A stretch of DNA of 42,114 nucleotides from contig JANBQC010000208.1 of NCBI GenBank assembly GCA_027576995.1, positions 1 to 42,114 of the forward strand, read 5' to 3'. Of the stretch, positions 21,833 through 33,938 are shown in pieces. This DNA is from Dimargaris cristalligena (Eukaryota; Kickxellomycota; Dimargaritomycetes; Dimargaritales; Dimargaritaceae). A program made the position numbers and the translations under genes. The notes below the pieces were generated by a model. That model had not been told where the DNA came from and searched no databases. It worked only from the letters and a program-made list of their open reading frames with translations. The number at the start of each line of letters is the position of its first letter. The first letter of the stretch is position 1.

Positions 21833-22857
21833 ATGGACGTCGACGCCCACTCACCAAACAGCCAGCCCCCCAGCGATGTCGATGCGGAACTCGAAAATCC
21901 AACCCGGTTTACTACTCAAGCCCAGGCCGGGTCCGGCGAGGCTGTCGGAGACTTCCAGGTAGACTCAACGTCTGATTCAACCCCCGCTCCACCGGACCAT
22001 CGTGCTAATTCTACGGCCAAATCCAGTTCTGCCGCTACGTCGACCAATGTGACTTTCCCAATTAGCCGAGTTCGGCGTATCATTAAGGAGGACCCCGATA
22101 TTACCATTTGCCAGGCCGACGCTGTACACGCCATCGCCGTTGCCGCGGTAAGTCAAGCCCCTAATCTTTTTGTTACCCGTTTACTGCCATCATGATGGAC
22201 TAGCACAATCATATAGATTACCTTGAAATACCAACATAGCTATATATAATAATTGTGCATCAACCAGGATCCTTACAATTGTCTGTTTTAATCTAACCAT
22301 AACCTGTCGCTTGCACACACATTGCTTTTTATATTACTTCAGCAAATTTTTGCCCAAGAATTGGCTAAATCGGGCCAACAGATGGCACAGGAGGGCAAAC
22401 GCAAGACCCTCGCCTACAAGGACCTAGGTAATTTTTATTGTATATTTAGTCAATTAGTTAATTGTATTACCGATTCCGGATTTATATTCCAACCTTTATA
22501 TTGAAATCTTTTGGGGAACCGTGTTTTGGTTGGAGGCCTAGCATTTAACCCAAACCTGCATCTGTATCGCCTAACATTTATGGTTCTTAGCCAAAGCCGT
22601 TTCGGAGACGGAGAGAATGGAATTTCTGTCAGGTAAGTAATCCAATTTCTATATTAGTATCCAAATATTGGTATACCGACTACATCTATACTCGGTGGTA
22701 TCCCCCATACATTGCTAGACTCGTCTGTCCCATTTATTAATACTATAAAATGCTTTTACGTTGCACTTGCCTGCTTTTAGACTTGATCCCGCCCATGGTA
22801 CCACTTAAAAAAGCACTCGAACGCAGCAAGCAAGACGCAAAAACCACCGCTTTGTAA
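21833..22857 (+). CDS. DPB3: Histone-fold protein, DNA polymerase epsilon subunit Dpb3/POLE4-like
   Basis: Four exons: 21833-22147, 22343-22427, 22591-22632 and 22781-22857. Introns are 195, 163 and 148 nt; total 172 aa. An acidic Ser/Pro-rich N-terminal tail (about residues 1-72) precedes the histone fold (about 74-150): FPISRVRRIIKEDPDITICQ, ADAVHAIAVAA, then IFAQELAKSGQQMAQEGKRK, TLAYKDLAKAVSETERMEFL and SDLIPPMVPLKKALERSK. The KRKT...YKDL motif and the FLSD-x-IPP ending are typical of fungal Dpb3-type subunits, which pair with Dpb4 to bind double-stranded DNA and histones H3-H4 behind the fork. The closely related chromatin-accessibility subunit (CHRAC/Dls1) is the main alternative. The start is the ATG just before the acidic tail; the frame stays open further upstream without an ATG. 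Confidence 0.85.
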
Positions 22858-24168
22858 ATCACCTTGATGGTCGCGAGCATCGAACCCTTTTATCTTGTAT
22901 TCCAACCCATTAATATTTGACGTATCTATATAATTAAGCCCGGAATAAATCATACCCTACTAAGCTCTACCCTGCTTTAATTTAAATCGCACTTCTGATA
23001 CTATATGGGTGAAATTTGACCCAGCTGAATAGGGGTTTGAAGAATACATGTACGGAAAGATCGGTGGGATATTCATGTTAAACCAGTTGCATTCGCCTTA
23101 TCCAACGGATTTTTCGTTATACAGCCTGGTTGAACCTCTCCCATATTAATACATCCCAAAATTACAAAAATTGTATGTTGTAGATCACATACTATAGCTG
23201 GGTCGTGAGATTTAGTATTCTGTTAATTTCTAGGTGTAATAGATAGGGAATTGGCGACATGTGAATATACAAGTGTAGTATATTTGATACAACAAGGGTG
23301 TAACGATACAAGAATTAAGAGAAAACTTCACTTCGTTCAGCATCAATGTTGGTGTTAAGACGAAGGTTTATTCGAGGGGTGTAAATAAGATAGATAAAAA
23401 TAAGCCAACAAGTAAAGGAATTGTAAATTTGATGGTGCACGTTGTTTGGGATGACGGTCGATGGTCTTATTCCACATCCACCGAGGACATTCTTTATAAG
23501 AGGTTGGTGTAGTTGTTGGGGCCGAGATGTAATAATGGCGTGTTGTAGTAAAGCCAGGATACCCTGGAAGAACGTAAGGCAGTAATGACTCGGACTGTTG
23601 AAAAATAATAGAGGAGATGTAGATAGACACGTCAATGACTGATTGTGCGTTAGACATGTAACGTAAAGCGCCACAAAGGGAAAGCTCGAAACCCAGAGAG
23701 ATTGTTAAGACAGGTTCGTGTTTAAGTCGGGTGTAAATAGAAACATGCGTATTTCGTCCCCAATTGTTGCCCATAACGCTGTCCAATCACGATTAGAAAG
23801 CTTACCAGCCCTCCGTAGCTAGTGTTTATCCAATTATGTATGCCCCTGGGAATATGGATGATTCTCTAGTAAGGGTGATGTGCTCGCTCTAAAAATAAAC
23901 CACAGTTGACATGAAAAAACGATTATTGTTGTATTAACATTATTTGTGTATACGTGAATATATTAGCAGATGTAACGATATCGGGTCTCCTCAGCGTAAG
24001 AGCCACACCAGATAACTTAACGAAAGGGCGGCAAAAGAACAGAAGTAAGCGGCATCTTTGAGTAAGACCAATCTAAAAAAATACATCAGCTCAAGTTCAA
24101 TTCACCAACGGATTGCAATAATTGACGGGTCCGTGGACCACCTTAAAGAGTGTATGCTAAGAAGCTGG
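22858..24168. other. Intergenic between DPB3-like gene and subtilase copy 1
   Basis: AT-rich 1.3 kb containing both 3' flanks. A minus-strand ATG frame of about 139 codons (23774-23355) has no recognisable domain and is not called as a gene. Confidence 0.45.
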
Positions 24169-26808
24169 TTAGCGCTGAACCTTGAATTCAGGGGAGGTCC
24201 AGGTATCATATTGGGTGGCATTGTTCTTGTCACCGAAGGGACGGAGAGCTAACACTTTGAGGCGGTAAGTCCCATTGGCCATTTTAGTCAAGATGGAACC
24301 AGACTTAGTGTAACCAGTCCAGGAGAAATCAGTATTGGGCAGATAGGACTTGAAGTTCTGGGGTACGTTGGTCAACCAGCCCGAGACAACGGCCGTGTAC
24401 ACCTTGTTGGCAGAGTTGAGGACCTGGATAGTGATCTGTTGGGTAGGGTGGTCTTTGACAATAGTCACAACAGGCACGTTGTTGGCCATATCGTAGGAGA
24501 GAATATTGCCGACTAAGGGCACGTCAGTTCCGTTTGAGGCGCGCAGCATGGGGAAGGCATCGGTGTTGGGGCGAAGAATCGGCACAGTGCGGTAGTCACC
24601 CTTGAAGCCCAGGTAGGGAAGCGTGATACCCTGAGTGGCATTGGCCCCGGAAGCATTCTGGGGAGTGATACGCACGAAACCACTGTAGACCCAGTGTTCA
24701 ATGTCGGGAAGGTTGGGCAGAGTGAAGGTGGTGGTGAGACCCACGGAATCACCAGCCGCCAAACTCATCGTGGTCTGGCTTAGAATCACCGGGGCGGCGG
24801 TGTTGCTGGTGCGGACGGTATCGGCCAGGCTCTGGTTGGCCCAGTGGGCGGACACCGACTGAGCACTCCACATCTCCAGGTTCAGGGTAATGGCGGTCTT
24901 GCCGCGATTCTTGATGGTGGTGTCCCGGTTGGTCACATCGCCGTCGAACGAGCCATTCAAGGTGTCATTAAGTGCAAAGCTGTTAACGGAGGAGATGATG
25001 GGGGTGGTGATGGCGTTGTACACATTCAACAGACCCGCGCCCTGGCGGGCGACGGTCTCGCAGCCAGTCTTGCCGGGGCAGTACGGGGTGGAGCTCTGCA
25101 TGAGGAGGGCCTTGATATCATTGGGGGAGACCTTGGCTTCCAACATCAAGGCCACAGCACCGGTCACGTAGCCAGTAGACATGGAGGTACCGGAGTTAAT
25201 AGCGTACATTCCGCGCCAGGCGGGAACGGTGGAGTAGATCTTGTCACCGGGCGCACCCACTTCGGGCTTAATGTTAAGCTCAGGATCAGGGCCGTAGGAG
25301 GAGAGGTCAGCTTGGATCGAACCCGGGGTCGGGTGGTTTACGGCATGGAAAGAGGAGTCGCTGGTGAGCGTCACGGGCGTAGTGGCAGCGCTAATCTTGC
25401 TCCGCAGCCAAGCGGCATCTTCGGGGGTAATGGGAGCCACCGAGATGGGGTGGTAGCGTCGGATGAAGTAGTAGGTAGGCAGCCCTGGGAAACCTTGGTC
25501 CAAAATGACAGCCAGAGCCCCGGCGGAGGCGGCGGCATCGACACGGTCGTCGTCATCGCAGTTCATGGTAAAGTCCAGGAGAACAATCTTGCCGGTAAGC
25601 GCACCGGGCGAGTAGCCGGCGCACCCGTAGTAGGCACCTTCCAGATCAGGCACGCGCGCCACGGGAGTGTCGGTGTACACAAGAGGAGGGAAGGGAGCGC
25701 CAAAATCAATACCGCGCATCAGTTCCTTGGTTTCGCCGGCATTGATCGTCATGGTGTTGTAGTAGATCTGCTCGGAGTTGTAAGCGGTTACTGACAGGGC
25801 ACTACTTCCAGTAGCCGGTGACGAGGGCGAGTAGAGGCTTTCGTGACCCAGGTTACCGTTCGCACCCACTGTAATAATGTTATACTGCCTGAAGAGAATA
25901 TCCGCAACGGCGGCACTGGGGGCCTGGGCCCAGGAACCGGGCTCGCCGGCGGACACATTAATGACCTGCATGCCATCTTGTTGGGCGGCCAACATAGCCT
26001 GAACAATAATATCCTCACCAACGTCATTCGAAACACAGCCAAAGACCCGGTAAATACCGAGGGTAGCATTGGGGGCCACCCCTTCGAAAACGCCATCCTT
26101 ACCCGTCGCAATACCGGCGACATGGGTACCATGGCCGATACAGGTATCCTGTGGGTCATCATCAGGAACGGCCACGGGATTCAATACCCCGTCATAATCG
26201 TCACCAACCAGGTCCTGGCCGTAAGCCACGCGGCAACCGGCGGTTTTGTAGCAGTTCCCGAAAGCGGGATGGGTGTAGTCCAGACCGGTGTCGATGAAGG
26301 CGATTTTGACTCCAGCACCAGTGAGATTGAGCTCCGAGCGGGCCCGGCTCACGCCACCCTGTTTCAAGGTAAGATTGGGCAGAGCCGCGGCCGCAGGGGG
26401 GCCACCTTGGCGGCGCTGCAGCGTCGAACTGGCACTGGTTGTTGAGTTCCAGAAGCCTTCGAAACCGCCGTCCAAATAGGTGCGGGGGCCCTTCAGGAGG
26501 CGCACGGGCCAGACTTCAGCGACCTGTTCCAGGTCGGCCAGGACGTTGGGCGTGTCTTCTTCCAGGGTTACGGACATGCCGGTGAAGGCGCCTTCGTAAA
26601 CCATATTGACATCATAGCCGACCCCCGATTCGTCCAGGGACGCTGACATGGCTTGGGCGGACATGGCCATACGGGATTTGGGGTGGCGGTTGAACTGCAC
26701 AATGTATCGGTTCGGGATAAACACGGGGGCGGGGGTGATAGCGTCCACAGCGGTCGCTGCGGCGGCGAGGGCTAACAACCCATAAAGAGAGACCCACTTT
26801 GACTGCAT
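24169..26808 (-). CDS. Secreted subtilisin-like serine protease with PA domain, copy 1
   Basis: A single exon of 879 aa. Signal peptide about residues 1-20; I9-type propeptide (RYIVQFNRHPKSRMAM, about 34-105) ending near a Kex2-type dibasic site (LQRRQGG, 130-136). Peptidase S8 catalytic residues are all present: D173 (FIDTGLDYTHP), H226 (GHGTHVAG), oxyanion Asn N319 (ANGNLG) and S542 (SGTSMSTGYVTGA). A protease-associated (PA) domain is inserted between His and Ser (about 375-465, with GCAGYSPGALTGKIVLL). After about 600 comes a Fn3-like beta region with several N-glycosylation sites. The family are broad-specificity extracellular endoproteases, often expanded in parasitic or saprotrophic fungi. 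It ends FKVQR, like copy 2. It is divergent from copy 2 and shares its upstream element. Codon use is strongly GC-biased at third positions, suggesting high expression. Confidence 0.95.
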   Translation of the reverse strand: MQSKWVSLYGLLALAAAATAVDAITPAPVFIPNRYIVQFNRHPKSRMAMSAQAMSASLDESGVGYDVNMVYEGAFTGMSVTLEEDTPNVLADLEQVAEVWPVRLLKGPRTYLDGGFEGFWNSTTSASSTLQRRQGGPPAAAALPNLTLKQGGVSRARSELNLTGAGVKIAFIDTGLDYTHPAFGNCYKTAGCRVAYGQDLVGDDYDGVLNPVAVPDDDPQDTCIGHGTHVAGIATGKDGVFEGVAPNATLGIYRVFGCVSNDVGEDIIVQAMLAAQQDGMQVINVSAGEPGSWAQAPSAAVADILFRQYNIITVGANGNLGHESLYSPSSPATGSSALSVTAYNSEQIYYNTMTINAGETKELMRGIDFGAPFPPLVYTDTPVARVPDLEGAYYGCAGYSPGALTGKIVLLDFTMNCDDDDRVDAAASAGALAVILDQGFPGLPTYYFIRRYHPISVAPITPEDAAWLRSKISAATTPVTLTSDSSFHAVNHPTPGSIQADLSSYGPDPELNIKPEVGAPGDKIYSTVPAWRGMYAINSGTSMSTGYVTGAVALMLEAKVSPNDIKALLMQSSTPYCPGKTGCETVARQGAGLLNVYNAITTPIISSVNSFALNDTLNGSFDGDVTNRDTTIKNRGKTAITLNLEMWSAQSVSAHWANQSLADTVRTSNTAAPVILSQTTMSLAAGDSVGLTTTFTLPNLPDIEHWVYSGFVRITPQNASGANATQGITLPYLGFKGDYRTVPILRPNTDAFPMLRASNGTDVPLVGNILSYDMANNVPVVTIVKDHPTQQITIQVLNSANKVYTAVVSGWLTNVPQNFKSYLPNTDFSWTGYTKSGSILTKMANGTYRLKVLALRPFGDKNNATQYDTWTSPEFKVQR

Positions 26809-26890
26809 GCTCGGGATAGTTGATTAAGGGAAATGTGATATTGGGGAGAGTAATTAATATAATAATAGCGCGACTAGATATAAGTTGGAT

Positions 26891-26898
26891 ATATAAAG
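26891..26898 (-). promoter_or_regulatory. Probable TATA element of subtilase copy 1
   Basis: Read on the minus strand this is CTTTATAT, within a longer TTTATATAT run about 85 bases upstream of the start codon, between the start and the conserved upstream element. Confidence 0.45.
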
Positions 26899-26956
26899 TC
26901 GGGATTGGGCATAACAAAATGAACTCGCTCTAATATTAATGGGCAAGAACAAGTTA

Positions 26957-27014
26957 TTCAACAAAAGGCATTAAGAAAAACTAACAATGGCGAGTATCAA
27001 AAACGCCAAGCGAT
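26957..27014 (-). promoter_or_regulatory. Upstream element shared by both subtilases (copy 1 side)
   Basis: A 58-base block matching 55 of 58 positions with 33711-33768, when read toward the gene. It includes 41 bases without a mismatch, starting ATACTCGCCATTGTTAG and ending TTTTGTTGAA. It ends 149 bases before the ATG. The flanking promoter sequence is far less similar, so this block is either under selection or lies within a converted tract. Confidence 0.7.
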
Positions 27015-30000
27015 AAAAATGTATTAAGGGATAAGGGACAGGATCCCCTGGTTTTTAAATACCCGATATTATAACGACGGGTTGCAGCGGCCAAATGCAA
27101 GAGTGGAAATGTAAATAATAGCAATTGCGCTAAACAAATCAGCTCATGTTGGAACATTGAGCCAGCTAATGGGCCTGGATATCCAGCATGACCTGGTCCA
27201 CTTACGATTAGCGTATTTATCCGGTCAATTGGGGTCATGCTTTTGACCAATCAGTACTTATCGTTTCATGGTGACTATCCCTTTCCATTTTGATCTGCGA
27301 AGGCATACAATGATCCATTGGAAGACCGGTACCTTTTTAGTCAACGATTGCCCATGCACAAGCACTAGTATTCTGGATTGGCTTAAGGATATGGTTTTGC
27401 TCAACAGGGGGGAAGGGGCGAGTGCAGCTATCCAGGGCGGATATCACTATGGACAGGCCATGACACTGTGATTTACCAGAGGATGATCGTCGTCGAGCCA
27501 ATCAATAATGTGGTGCTTATTATAGGGGGGAAGAGTGTTCTCCGCTCCAAGGTTATGATGGAGAAGTGTGGCTCTTCTTAGCCAACCAGTCCATCCTATT
27601 TGATTGGGAATTGGCTAAATTCCATGTGATGTCCCTCATAACTGCATGAATTATCGATACCTTACTATACTAACGTTCGGGAATCCTGATTTTCTCCTTC
27701 CAGCAATCTCTCCGACCTGGGCATGAATTGTAACATGATTAATGAGGACGCAGTAGATAGTTATTGTTGAGTGGTGCATTGTCTGGATATCGTATTAGAC
27801 AATGGCGGCCATTGGCCCTATCATTAACACAAATCCCCAAACGCTGTAGCCACCCCGCTACTGCCTCGCTTACTGTTTCAATAGTGGCAGTGCTCTGAGA
27901 AATATTTACCTCCCCCCAACTATTTCTATCAAAACATGGCCAGGCCGTCCTATAGCAGGGGGTTCTTAATGAATGGTCGGAGAAGATTCTTCACCTTATA
28001 ATTGACAATATGGCTCTGTTTTGTTAAGAAAAGCCCTTTTAGTTATGAAACCTCACAACGACCACCCATACAAGTAGCCACACCGATTTGTCTACTACCA
28101 ATTGAAAACGATCGACCTTTTTTTCACTATTGGAATATGTATATACTCACCAAATACTATGGGCTGTGGTTGCCTTTTAGGAGGAACTCCCACGGCCGAA
28201 CCTGACAGTAGTAAGAGAGTGTTGCAATTCTGCTGATTATTATTTCTCGCCCGGTGCGGCAGTCTATCATTTCCTTACCAGTTCAATTTTGGTGTCATCA
28301 GGCACCGAAACGGGGCCAGTTTGAGGCCAGATAACAGCCTATGGTAAGTTCGCGGGGTTTATAGATAGATACCGCATAGTGTGATGTTGGCCTAACTTCT
28401 ATCTAAAGAGGCTGGATTAAATGATGTCACTTAAATATTTGGTCATCAAAATATTGACAAGTCACGTCTGAAATGCAAACCGCTTCTTGGACAGCGGCAT
28501 CACTGTTGTTAACTTAGCTATTAGAATGCCGCAGAAAAGGCCCAAGAGTTTACTAATATAGGCGACGGTGTTCGCGGGCTATATTTTTATATTGTATCTT
28601 GAATGAGTATCCTGAAAATATCCCAATACTCCGATCTGGTTTCGAAAAAAACCCCCCCGAGATGTAATATATAAAGAGGCCGATGATAGCTTTCCTAGCA
28701 GGGTTTTAGCTACCTTAGTAAATCAGAGTACATTGGCAACATCCACGTTTAGCAGGAAATGCCGTGTCTTAATATTGCACCCGACATGCCGTTGTATTAT
28801 TGAGCTGCAGCTGTGTAGCGTAGGGTATTTGCAATATCTAGCGACAGGTGGGTAATAATGCAGGGCCTAAAGTTGTTCTGTGCACATTGTACACTGCAAC
28901 CACTTGTCGGTGCCAATCACCAGAATATCGAAAAGTGGCCTGACCTCCCGGTGGAACAGACACCAACAAGGGATTAGCTAACGGTCGCCAACCTACTTGA
29001 CGCGCCCAATGTACCCGGTGAATAAAACGGGGACTACACATGTCACCCTGGGCTCTTCGTTTCAATAAAATAATTCAACAGCTATACGTATACTATTTGT
29101 GTCATGTGAAAGCTGTCCCCGGCTAAAATATTTATCAGTATATTTGGCCCCCTTCGGCTCAACGTTATATCACCACCCACTATTGAGTGATTCACAGTTT
29201 CAAACGTTTACCAATACTACTGGATATCAACTTATTTATAGGGAAGATCGTGTACATTCAGTGACTTCGGGCGTCATCACCACCCTCATAAAATAGTCAA
29301 CAGTCGTTTGTTCAAATTTTATTAGAATGGGTACCCTAAAACTTTAGAAATGTTAGTAAAGAGTAGTTCACTGCTCCCTACTATCTATTTGTCTGTTACC
29401 AGATTTATAGACTAATTCGCTGGACGAGCAAAAAAATATGTATTTGAATCGGTTACTAAAGAAATAACTAACGTCTAACTGGGACAGCGGTAGTTTAGTT
29501 GAGTAGTGCGAGATAGATGCTAATATTCCGGTGGTGGCTTGGGAAGTCACTTCAGGGTAGGATTCTAATGAATGATTGGCGATGCCGAGATCCCCGCACT
29601 ATCCCCATTTCGACCTACGCCTCGCCAGCTTAATTCGTAATTGATGTCACCATGGCATTGATAACCATGTCCCAGCTGGCCAATGATGAAGATTATTATC
29701 CCATGAGCCTTAACGCTAGGCATGGTTTGGGTCAATAGCAGTAGAGCATAACCATGGATCTAAAATAGTAAAATTGGCTTTGGTCCGTAAACCCCGTACT
29801 TCATTTCCCTGTCAATCCAATTGCCAATCACCATTTTTTTTTAAAATGTATTAATTCGGCATCCTAATGTAGATGTTTGTGTAATAACAACCCAAGACCC
29901 TTCAGCCATGTCTTTTGCAATATTTTATCATAATTGATTTATCTGAGGTTTAATAAGGTAGGCACTTTCGGCACATTGCCGATGGTACTCCGAACGCTCT

Positions 30001-33000
30001 AAGTCAAGATCATGTATTCTTGCCTGTTCCAATAATCGCATATCCTTATTTTGTGGTTACCATATACGAAGTTTCGAGGAGCCGGCTGAAGTGGTGCACC
30101 ACAGTACTCCTGGTATAATAGAAAAGCAGAATAGTCCCATCATCCATTTGTCAATTATTAAAGCCCTAAATTCAATATTGTACCAAAGCAATCCCTCGTT
30201 CTGCCCATTGAATATAACATTCTAAAATCTTTAACCAGACTTCCTGGAAGTAAGGACAAAACATTGTGTGCCACTGTGATCGTCGCCCGAGTTCTTTTTA
30301 GAAACCCAATATACCTGTTTGGGCCACCACTTCTCCGGTTCAGTACAATGGTACACGGATTGCTCAACAGCTGCGGTTCAGATATTTTTCGTTTGTCAAT
30401 TCGTTTTTCTATATTCAAGTATATTCCATGATACTATTTGTATTCTAAGGCGCTTGTACTGATGACCAATTTCCGGCGGAAGCTATCCTATATATATTAT
30501 CTCCGCGGCCCTATTATAACTTAAGATTTCACTTGTGGACTCGTGAATCGAGTGTTCTGAATTGTACATCTAGGAGTGGGTCTACTAATAACTGAGGAAA
30601 ATGTATTTTTTTCTTATTTTATGTGCCCGAAAACATTTTTGGACGAGGGTTGCCCCATATCCTTTAGCAATTCCAATATTTAGCAAAGTATGGGGTGTCG
30701 CTTTAACACCCGTCGTATCTATTTTATTGGGCGTTCATTTATTCAGTGCTGTAAGATACACTTGTTTCACCTTGAATGGTTGTAGATGACGGCTCGACAC
30801 CAAGCCAGCTCGGCCAAACACTATCCAAATGAGTAAACCAATCCATCATAAATAGTTATTTATAGAAGTATCAAGGGGTCTTTGACCTCCACTGTGCTGT
30901 TAGTCCTGTCGGAGTTGGGCAATCTCAGGTCAACTGCCGTTGTCTTCAATGTTTACTTCCGTTTTTGGCGGTGTAAGCAAATCCTGGTGTGTGGAAATGT
31001 AGCAACGGGTGTTGCTCGCTACCAACTACTACTGAGTGCGGATTTACTATTATTTAACGAGTTCACTAAGAGAATAAAATAAGTTTACGATTAGCCTGTT
31101 ATACAAAGAGGGATACCATTAGCGCGTTTGTCCTTGAAGCCATTTTTAGCATTCACTGCTGTCGCATCTCTTCTCACGCCACACCAGGATGCCGGGGTTA
31201 CATCGGGCGTTTTTCGCCAAGAGTTTGCCTATATTGTGTCAGTGAACTGAATTGAGCCGAAATGTCATGTAATTGTAAATAAAGACTGGTGTTCGACAGC
31301 CGCGCACACCGAAATAAAACCGATTCCCCTAATGAAGGAGATTACCAAACCCTCGAACACCTTAGTTTCAAAAAATAAAATAGAAAATGGCCAACAAATA
31401 GAACGACGTCCTACCATTTAGCCCCTTAAATGGATAAAGTTCCAATGGCAATCGTAGTAGTGGACTTGAACCTTAACCCCATGGGAAAAACGGACTGAAA
31501 GGAACCTAATTTCCCTTATTGGGCCATTTTACTGTTATTGATGGAGGTAATCCAGGCAACAAGCCTTCGGGTTGATTGGCACCTTGTCCATCATTGCCTC
31601 TCTATTTAGGACCAACTCGAGCCGTCCAACTACAATCCCATTGACCGTAGAACTTGAAGGCAAATGGTGTCCGCTCCAGTATCGGCAATTTTATTTGAGA
31701 GAGGGGGGAAGGGAGGATGTAGGCAAGAGGGAGGCCGGCCCAATTATCTGCACCGGTGCTTAAGCTGAGCCCTGATGGCGGAGGGATTGCCTATCGCTTG
31801 CGGATTTTGACCAATTCATCGACTCATTCGAAGGGCCATGGTATGTATCGTTATGTTCGTCGGTAAATAGGGATTGGTGGGTGGGTATTGATAGACATCT
31901 ACTTCTTGCCTGCATGGGCTAAATTGTGTATCCGCAGCAAATAGCCTCGAACAATAGTTCGCTTGTGGATGAAGCTCGAGTTGGCAAATGGGTAGCATAT
32001 TTGGACACGCTTGATTAAACCACCACATAGGCACCAGGCAGCCACGCCACGCCACAGTCATACGTTACTGCTTGGGCCTTCGGATCAGCACTTCTATTAT
32101 GCTATGTTTTTTATTTTTGCGAGCAGAAGGATAATAGAGTTAGGTGGGCCATGGGAATGTGTGTCAGATTTGCTGTTACATTACTCCTCCCAGCCCACTT
32201 GTGATGAGTTACCTAAGTTCGTAAATCGGGGGTTTTTGGCGTGACGGGTTAGACACTCAAAGTAGGGTGGAGTCTTTCGAAGGGATTGCTGACCCTGGGT
32301 GTATTTTGCCTTCTTTCAAATTATGTTGCTCAGGTGAGTCTGTTCATCAATTTGGTAACGGTCATTCACAGAATGTTTCACATTCTGGCTAATGCACTTA
32401 TGCTTATTTGGGCGAACCCGACTCACTTGCAAAAAAAAATTACTACAATAAAGAAAAATGTAAATGAGGTGGGTAATCCGCGTCTAATGCCAAGCGAGTG
32501 TGGCGAAAAGGAGCAGTCAGTAATACTCAAGTGAAGAGCAAAGGTGACAATCTCCCTAGTTTGGTAAAATATAGGTCTTAGTGAGCAGACGAGGGGTGGG
32601 AGGCGGTTTGTGAGTACATCACAACTGCCGCCACTGGCTGGATGCCCCGGGCGTTGGTTGCGTACCACATTCGTTCTACTCTTGCCAACCTGTGGTTTCA
32701 TGTATTTTAGTTGTCCTGGGGTATGCCGGGCTATGCAAAAAAACCATCAATAACCTTGCTCGTGGGTGAATAAATGGTACCCCTCTGGGGTAATACCAGG
32801 TCTAATGAAGCCTGGTTATAGTCCGACCATCCATGATAGGCACCTCAACTGGCCACTACGCGACGTGGTTGCGTAACGGGTAACTATTTTGCCTATAGGT
32901 CGTTGGACGTGGGCATCAAGGAATCGTGGCGACTTGAAGCCAGTAATGCGACCCTGACCCGTTTTCTATTGCTGGGCCAATGGGGACGGCCTGTGGTTAA

Positions 33001-33710
33001 CCCACCGAACAAATCATAAAGTAAGGATCGGCCTCCGCCAGCTTGGATAGTTCGGATAATCTCCGTTCAAGTAATACCTATTTATTTATTTTTTGGATTA
33101 ATGAGTATACTATATTCTGCCCACGCAGGTCCAGAATGGCCCTGAAGGGTAATGTGAAACTGGGGAGTATAGTGAAGCTCTATGTGGGATGAAGTAAACC
33201 GTGGCGTGTTAGCCAAGTCAAATGAGTCGACACGCTACCTAGAGCCCACCAAATAATGAGGTATGTGGACAGTGCTGAAGAAAGCCGTAACCCCCCTTTT
33301 TTCCATAGCATCCTCCAGCCCCTCTTCCCCTTCTCGGTTAAACAAAAACTAGCGCCGATCCAGGCTACAATTACTTACGCTGGGGCAATCTCTGACTTAT
33401 AGGGCAATACTAGCCCAACGACTAGCAGTGTTCTCCAGTTCAACGGGTGGGGAAATGGATTGGCATCATGAAACATACTATTGGTTGGACACGAAAATGG
33501 CCCTGATACACCCAAGGAATCTAGAAATGACCACCGGTCCAGCTCATTGTCACCATATAAGCGCAATGTGCTCAAAGGCACGGATTTACGCGGAACCTTA
33601 ATTTTGCTTCTTGGTCACCTTCACGTTTTATCTTGCGAACTAACCTTCCCAACGTCGAATATTTAATGGTCACAGGCCCCTACCCATTCTCGACTTATCC
33701 ATTCAATTTC

Positions 33711-33768
33711 ATCGTTTGGCGTTTTCCATACTCGCCATTGTTAGTTTTTCTTAATGCCTTTTGTTGAA
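33711..33768 (+). promoter_or_regulatory. Upstream element shared by both subtilases (copy 2 side)
   Basis: Counterpart of 26957-27014, with the 41-base perfect part at 33728-33768. It ends 171 bases before the ATG at 33939. Weaker similarity seems to extend on both sides. Confidence 0.7.
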
Positions 33769-33938
33769 CAAATTCTGGTCAATTAATTTCATCGCTAGCT
33801 CGTCTTGTTATGAAATAGTCTACTTCTCTCTACAAACCAATCATCTAATCCCCATTTATCTATCGGTGCTACTATTCCTAATTACTTTAAATTTATACCC
33901 CTATAATTCTTCTATACCTTAACCCACCCACCTTCAAT

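Larger units (their letters stand above)
26809..33938. other. About 7.1 kb between divergent subtilases with no supported gene
   Basis: Only the two promoter-proximal elements could be supported. The rest is AT-rich with scattered short open frames (under about 100 codons). None shows a recognisable motif, a consistent exon chain or a signal peptide. No tRNA, transposase, reverse transcriptase, terminal repeats or array was seen. It could hold regulatory DNA, noncoding RNA or decayed elements. Confidence 0.5.

Noticed and set aside
23355..23774. About 139-codon ATG frame on the minus strand between DPB3-like and subtilase 1
   Set aside because: Rich in Ile, Ser and Tyr as expected from AT-rich DNA. 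No domain, signal peptide or promoter could be recognised. Possible but not supportable.
26809..33938. Search for a transposon, CRISPR-like array or terminal inverted repeats in the spacer
   Set aside because: No transposase-like protein, regular repeat spacing or target-site duplication was found by eye. The only clear inverted similarity is the shared promoter element of the two proteases.
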